Origin: Methylobacterium sp.
GTDB lineage: Bacteria; Pseudomonadota; Alphaproteobacteria; Rhizobiales; Beijerinckiaceae
Length of the DNA: 64,000 nt
NCBI GenBank assembly: GCA_002928875.1
Contig: PERO01000019.1
Location: forward strand, 1 to 64,000
Direction: 5' to 3'
In this document: positions 59,496-64,000 of the stretch, piece after piece
How the letters are laid out: each line of letters begins with the position of its first letter
Position numbering within the stretch: position 1 is the first letter of the stretch
The notes under the pieces: model-generated
What the model was told of the DNA's origin: nothing
Databases searched by the model: none
Seen by the model: only the letters and a program-made list of their open reading frames with translations
Translations under genes and position numbers: made by a program

Positions 59496-60748
59496 CAGGC
59501 CCATCCTCCGCGATCGGTCTGGAGGGAACCGGAAACCGCCGCTTCCACGCATTCCGCGAGGCTCGCATAGCGCACGGCATAGCCGGTATTGCCCGGTGCG
59601 TAATGCGCGAACTTGCCGGAATTCGTGGCGAGCACGCCGGCGATCTCGGCCAGCATCGGCGTGACGACGATGCAGGTATCGGCCACCAGCGTCACGCCCG
59701 CATCGATCAGCGCCTGCCTTTCGGCTTGCGACAGCGCGAGCAAGGCATGCCGGCCCGTGCAGGCATAGAAGGGCCGGGCGATCGGCCGTCCATCAAGGCG
59801 CGCGATCACCTCGCGCAATTCATCGGCCGAGCAATGCGGCGAGCCGATCGCCACGGCGTCGATCGCGCCGGATTGCGTGGTCGAGAGGCCGTTCCGGGCC
59901 GCTGCGAGCCGTTCCGGTGTCACCGGAATGACCGGCGGATGCCCCGCGCCGCCTGTCACGGTTGTCATGTCGGGTGCTTCGGGCGTGACGCCGAGGATAT
60001 GGAACAGCCCCACCGCGCCGGCCGAGGCCGCAGCCGCGCCGAAGGCCTTCAGCCGATCCTCGGTCGCGAAGCCCGCAAGCCCGGTGACGACGCCGACCGC
60101 CGTGCCCGCTTCCTGCCCGTAAAGCGTACCGATGACCGGCCAGAACACATCCGAACCGCGCAATTCAGCGCTGAGACCGGAGCAATCCAGCACGAAGGTC
60201 GCGCGGCGGTTCTCCGGCTTGTGCAGGCCATAGAATGGCGCGCGCCCGGCGATGGCACAGGCGATATCGAGGAAATCGCCATAACGGTTGGTGCGCGCGC
60301 CGAGCACGGAATTGCAGAAGGCGACCGCATTCGATTCCCCCCAGGCGACATCGCTGCCGAGCGCCGGCCGGTGCCCGGCCTGATAGGGCGCGCAGGTCCA
60401 GGAGGGTTCGCAGCCCATCGCCTCGTAGGCGCGCATCATGCGGTAGGCCATGTCGTGCTGATGCGGCGGAAGGCGGGTTTTCGCGCCGCAGGCGAGATCG
60501 AGCCCGCCCACGTTGAGCGTCGCGGGAATGGCGACCTTCGCGCCGAGTTCCACCAGTCTTTCGGCGAAAAGCGTGCCGGAATCGCCATGATAGAGCGCGC
60601 CGTCGATATGGGCGGATGCGACGGGGATCAGCTTTTCCGCGCCCATGAGCCGCGCGGTTTCCGCGACGATGCGCATGGCGAGCGCCGTGGCTTCGCCGGT
60701 TTCGCCGGCCAGCATCGCGCGTTCTTCGGAGGTGAGGGTGAGGGTCAT
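59495..60748 (-). CDS. Aconitase X catalytic (large) subunit
   Basis: 'MLAGETGEATALAMRIVAETARLMGAEKLIPVASAHIDG...AWGESNAVAFCNSVLGARTNRYGDFLDI'. Confidence 0.87.
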   Translation of the reverse strand: MTLTLTSEERAMLAGETGEATALAMRIVAETARLMGAEKLIPVASAHIDGALYHGDSGTLFAERLVELGAKVAIPATLNVGGLDLACGAKTRLPPHQHDMAYRMMRAYEAMGCEPSWTCAPYQAGHRPALGSDVAWGESNAVAFCNSVLGARTNRYGDFLDIACAIAGRAPFYGLHKPENRRATFVLDCSGLSAELRGSDVFWPVIGTLYGQEAGTAVGVVTGLAGFATEDRLKAFGAAAASAGAVGLFHILGVTPEAPDMTTVTGGAGHPPVIPVTPERLAAARNGLSTTQSGAIDAVAIGSPHCSADELREVIARLDGRPIARPFYACTGRHALLALSQAERQALIDAGVTLVADTCIVVTPMLAEIAGVLATNSGKFAHYAPGNTGYAVRYASLAECVEAAVSGSLQTDRGGWA

Positions 60749-60766
60749 CGTCGGCGTGGCCCGGGC

Positions 60767-61648
60767 CTATCGCGTGCAGGTCTTGGGCAGGCGGGTCACC
60801 GTGCCGGTCATCTGGTCATTCGGATTGTTGCTCTGTCCGGCCTGGTTCCTGGCGACGTAGCTGTCACGCGCGACGAAGCGACCCGTATCGCCGTTCCAGG
60901 TCACGGTATAAGTGCCGCCGCCCGTCCACAACGTGCCATAAGCCCGCCCGCTCTGCGTGAAGGTGCCGGCCGTGCCGGATTGCGGCGTGAACACCATCTG
61001 CACGCCGCGGAATTCGCCCTTCGGCCGCACCTGAAACGGCCGGTCAAACCCGCAGATCTCGGTCTCGATCTGGAAATAGGGGCCCGTCGAGGCTTTCAGC
61101 GCATGGACCCGCGGGCAAAGCTGGTCGAGGAGGTTGCGCAGGTTCTCGCGCAAGGAGGCCTCCAGTTCGGGGATATCCTTGCCGCCACCCTGCACAGTCG
61201 CGATGACCTCGCCGGTCTTCGCATTCTCGAGGCTGAGCCTGTAGCTGCCGCCCTCGGCGCTCTCGATCACGCTGCCGGTGATGCGATGGCCGAGCGGGAT
61301 CGTGCGATCCGTGACCCTTGTCGCCGGATCGACGAGGCCCGGCGTCTGGCCAAGCTGGAGTTCCCGCTGGCGCTCCGCCTCGCGTTTCACCTCGACCTGC
61401 TGCACCTTGCAATCCTTGTAGAGCGGATCGCTCATGATCCCGGACAGCACCGTATCGGCCATGGCCGAGAGGCCCGTGCCGAGCCCGCTCTTCTGGCCGT
61501 TCTCGAGGAAATTCTCGATGCCGAGGCCGGTGATCGACGCGGCCTGACCGCTGGTGAGTGGTACAGCGACGAGGCCCGCCACCAGAACGAGGCAGGTTGG
61601 CAACAGCCTCAGTCCGCTCGCGCGCCTCATCGGCATGAAGGCCTCCAT
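60767..61648 (-). CDS. Secreted protein of unknown function
   Basis: Signal peptide; 'VTDRTIPLGHRITGSVIESAEGGSYRLSLENAKTGEVIATVQGGGKDI'. Confidence 0.65.
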   Translation of the reverse strand: MEAFMPMRRASGLRLLPTCLVLVAGLVAVPLTSGQAASITGLGIENFLENGQKSGLGTGLSAMADTVLSGIMSDPLYKDCKVQQVEVKREAERQRELQLGQTPGLVDPATRVTDRTIPLGHRITGSVIESAEGGSYRLSLENAKTGEVIATVQGGGKDIPELEASLRENLRNLLDQLCPRVHALKASTGPYFQIETEICGFDRPFQVRPKGEFRGVQMVFTPQSGTAGTFTQSGRAYGTLWTGGGTYTVTWNGDTGRFVARDSYVARNQAGQSNNPNDQMTGTVTRLPKTCTR

Positions 61649-61764
61649 CTCCTCGCATCGGCAGATTGCGCGGATTCACGAGGGGCTGGCAAGGGCGATC
61701 GCATCCGCAAAACCCTTGCAGTCCTGGGCGAAAGGCTGACAAGAGGGGGCTGGTCAGCAAGGCA

Positions 61765-62319
61765 GTGGCACGCGTGAACTCTCATCCCCACCCCGATCCC
61801 GCCGCCGGCGCGGCGCTTCAGGCCCACCCCGCCGCGGGCGCTTTCCGCGAGGCGATGAGCCGTGTCGCGGGCGCGGTGCATGTCGTGGCAACCGATGGAC
61901 CCGCCGGTCGTGCGGGCCTGACCGCCACGGCGGTGACCTCGGTCTCCGACAGCCCGCCGAGCCTGATCGTCTGCCTCAACGCCACGAGCCGCACGGCCGG
62001 CATCCTGAAGGCGAACGGGATCTTCTCGGTGAACACGCTGGCCGCCGCCCATGTCGCGCTCGCCCGGCATTTCTCGCGCTCCGGCCTGTCGATGGACGAG
62101 CGCTTTGCGCAGGGCGCGTGGCAGGCCGGAGCGGGCGGTGCACCGCTGCTCGCGGGCGCGCTGGCCCGCTTTGCCGTGAAGGTGGTGGATCTGCGGCAGG
62201 TCGGCAGCCATCATGTCGTCGTGGGCGAGGTGCTTTCGGCCGAAGCCGGGGCGGATGCCGAACCGCTGGTCTATCACCGCCGCGATTATCGCGTTCTGCA
62301 CGATCGGGACCATGCCTGA
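61765..62319 (+). CDS. Flavin reductase family protein (HpaC-like)
   Basis: 'AFREAMSRVAGAVHVVATDGPAGRAGLTATAVTSVSDSPPSLIVCLN'; GTG start uncertain. Confidence 0.85.
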   Translation: MARVNSHPHPDPAAGAALQAHPAAGAFREAMSRVAGAVHVVATDGPAGRAGLTATAVTSVSDSPPSLIVCLNATSRTAGILKANGIFSVNTLAAAHVALARHFSRSGLSMDERFAQGAWQAGAGGAPLLAGALARFAVKVVDLRQVGSHHVVVGEVLSAEAGADAEPLVYHRRDYRVLHDRDHA

Positions 62320-62923
62320 CGGGCTCGAGGCCCTGCCGAGGATCGAGGTCGGCTCGGCCGCCGAATTGCGCGATTGGCTCCTGCGAGAAGGAGAGAGGAG
62401 CGGCAGCGTCTGGCTCGTCACCGCGCGGAAGCATGTCGCCGGGCGGCATCTGGGCTGGGCCGATCTTGTCGACGAACTCCTGTGCTTCGGCTGGATCGAC
62501 AGCCTGCCGCGCAAGCTCGACGCGGATCGCACCATGCATCTGATCTCGCCGCGCAAGCCGGGTAGCGCCTGGTCGGCGATCAACAAGGCGAAGGTCGAGA
62601 AGCTTCTCGCCGAGGGTCGGATGACCCCGCGCGGGCTGGCCGCGATCGAGGCGGCGAAACGCGACGGCAGCTGGGATGCCCTGGCCGAGGCCGACCCGGA
62701 GAACCCGCCTGTGGATCTCGTCGCGGCGCTTGCGGCCGAGCCGTCGGCGGAGGCGTTCTTCGCCCGGTTTCCCCGTTCGTCGCGCCGCGCCATCCTTGAA
62801 TGGATCGCGCTGGCGAAAACCCCGGAGACGCGGGCGAAGCGCATCGCCGAGACTGTCCATCTCGCAGGCGAAAACCGCAAGGGAAACCACCCCAAGGGGC
62901 GCGATGCCGGCCCGACAGCCTGA
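62312..62923 (+). CDS. YdeI/OmpD-associated family protein
   Basis: 'ELLCFGWIDSLPRKLDADRTMHLISPRKPGSAWSAINKAKVEKLLAEGRMTPRG'. Confidence 0.85.
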   Translation: MPDGLEALPRIEVGSAAELRDWLLREGERSGSVWLVTARKHVAGRHLGWADLVDELLCFGWIDSLPRKLDADRTMHLISPRKPGSAWSAINKAKVEKLLAEGRMTPRGLAAIEAAKRDGSWDALAEADPENPPVDLVAALAAEPSAEAFFARFPRSSRRAILEWIALAKTPETRAKRIAETVHLAGENRKGNHPKGRDAGPTA

Positions 62924-62941
62924 CCGGAGCAGGTCTCGCGC

Positions 62942-63640
62942 TCACACCGAGCGCGTGATGCCGCCATCGACGCGGATATTCTGCCCGGTGATGTAACCTG
63001 CATCCTCCGACAGCAGGAAGGCCGCGGTCTTCGCGATCTCCGCCACCGTGCCGTAGCGGCCCATGGGGATGCGCGCCTTGAATTGCGGCTTCTCGGGCAG
63101 CGAATCGATGAAGCCCGGCAGCAGGTTGTTCATGCGGATGTTCTTCGCGGCATATTGATCCGCGTAAAGCTTCGTGAAGCTCGCGAGGCCCGCGCGCAAC
63201 GTGCAGGAGATCGGGAAGGCGGGGTCTGGCTCGAAGGCCGCGAAGGTCGAGATGTTCACGATCGCGCCGCCGCCCCGGCTTTCGAAGATGGGCGTGACGA
63301 GCCGCGCGACTTTCACCACGTTGAGGATGATGAGGTCGAGGCCCTTGCGCCAATCCTCGTCGGTCAGCGCGAGCAGGTCGCCCTTCGGCGGATGGCCGGT
63401 GGAAAGCACCGCGCCATCGATTTGGCCCCAGGCGTTCATCGCCGCGTCGATCAGGCGCTGGAGGTCGGCCTCCTCCGTGACGGAGCCGGTGACACCCACG
63501 CCGCCGAGTTCCTTCGCGAGCGTCTCCGCGCCGCCGGAGGGCGAGAGAAGCGCCACCTTCCAGCCGCGCGCGGCCAGTTCGCGCGCGCACGCGCCGCCCA
63601 TGCCCTTGCCGGCGCCGGTGAGGATCGCGACCTTGCTCAT
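62942..63640 (-). CDS. SDR family oxidoreductase
   Basis: 'VAILTGAGKGMGGACARELAARGWKVALL'; 'GYITGQNIRVDGGITRSV'. Confidence 0.87.
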   Translation of the reverse strand: MSKVAILTGAGKGMGGACARELAARGWKVALLSPSGGAETLAKELGGVGVTGSVTEEADLQRLIDAAMNAWGQIDGAVLSTGHPPKGDLLALTDEDWRKGLDLIILNVVKVARLVTPIFESRGGGAIVNISTFAAFEPDPAFPISCTLRAGLASFTKLYADQYAAKNIRMNNLLPGFIDSLPEKPQFKARIPMGRYGTVAEIAKTAAFLLSEDAGYITGQNIRVDGGITRSV

Positions 63641-63663
63641 GGGAATGCCTTTCGATGAAGGGA

Positions 63664-64000
63664 TCAGCCCGGGCCGGGCGCGTTCACGAGCCGGGCCAGG
63701 TTCTCGAGGCTCTGTTGCCAGCCGAGATAGCATTGCTCCGGGGGGATCGCATCGGGAATCCCGGCCTGTTCGATGGAAAGCTCGGTGCCGCAGCTCACGG
63801 CGGCCAGCGTCACCGTCACCTCGATCGTGCCGGGCAGGCCGGGATCGTCGAACTGATCCGTGTAGCGGATGAGGCGATGCGGGACGAGTTCCAGGAATTC
63901 CCCGCCGAATCGATGGGTCTCCCCGGTCGCGAAATGGTGGAAGGCCATGCGGAACCGGCCGCCCTCCCGCGCATCGTAGGATTCCACGCTGGCCGTGAAT
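63664..64000 (-). CDS. SRPBCC (AHSA1-like) domain protein, truncated by window end
   Basis: 'VESYDAREGGRFRMAFHHFATGETHRFGGEFLELVPHRLIRYTDQFDD'; frame stays open to the window end. Confidence 0.8.
   Translation of the reverse strand, partial: FTASVESYDAREGGRFRMAFHHFATGETHRFGGEFLELVPHRLIRYTDQFDDPGLPGTIEVTVTLAAVSCGTELSIEQAGIPDAIPPEQCYLGWQQSLENLARLVNAPGPG

Overview
This is a chromosomal window from a GC-rich alphaproteobacterium, probably Hyphomicrobiales/Rhizobiales (inferred from gene content and repeat types). It starts in the 3' end of a 23S rRNA gene, followed by 5S rRNA and tRNA-fMet. Next (about 0.8-9.1 kb) is a block of small oxidoreductase/stress genes: YHS, carboxymuconolactone decarboxylase (CMD), cupin, SDR, TetR, MBL-fold, LysR, alpha/beta hydrolase, PNPOx-like and SnoaL-like. 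A ProW/ProX-type transporter pair without an adjacent ATPase follows. A flagellar cluster spans about 11.3-27.8 kb: flgHAGF, fliL-fliM-DUF6468-motE-large TPR protein, fliP-fliO, and flgBC-fliEQR-flhB followed by a CckA-like hybrid kinase. The remainder is recA, alaS, a cyclic-nucleotide-gated K+ channel-like gene, icd, trmJ-like, murI, rpsD, purB, rpe, ccdA, a complete liv ABC transporter, and an aconitase-X/hydroxyproline-epimerase cluster. No CRISPR array, prophage or intact IS element was recognised. The observations I rate highest are: a large periplasmic AMIN-like/TPR protein encoded with motor genes; a CtrA-like box ahead of a flagellar operon leading into cckA; a possible three-way-junction RNA in the rpsD leader; a shared ATTATTCC/GGAAT motif in three promoters around a LysR gene; a TetR operator pair; and the aconitase-X/epimerase/liv arrangement. 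All coordinates and motifs were read by eye. No database search or folding program was run.
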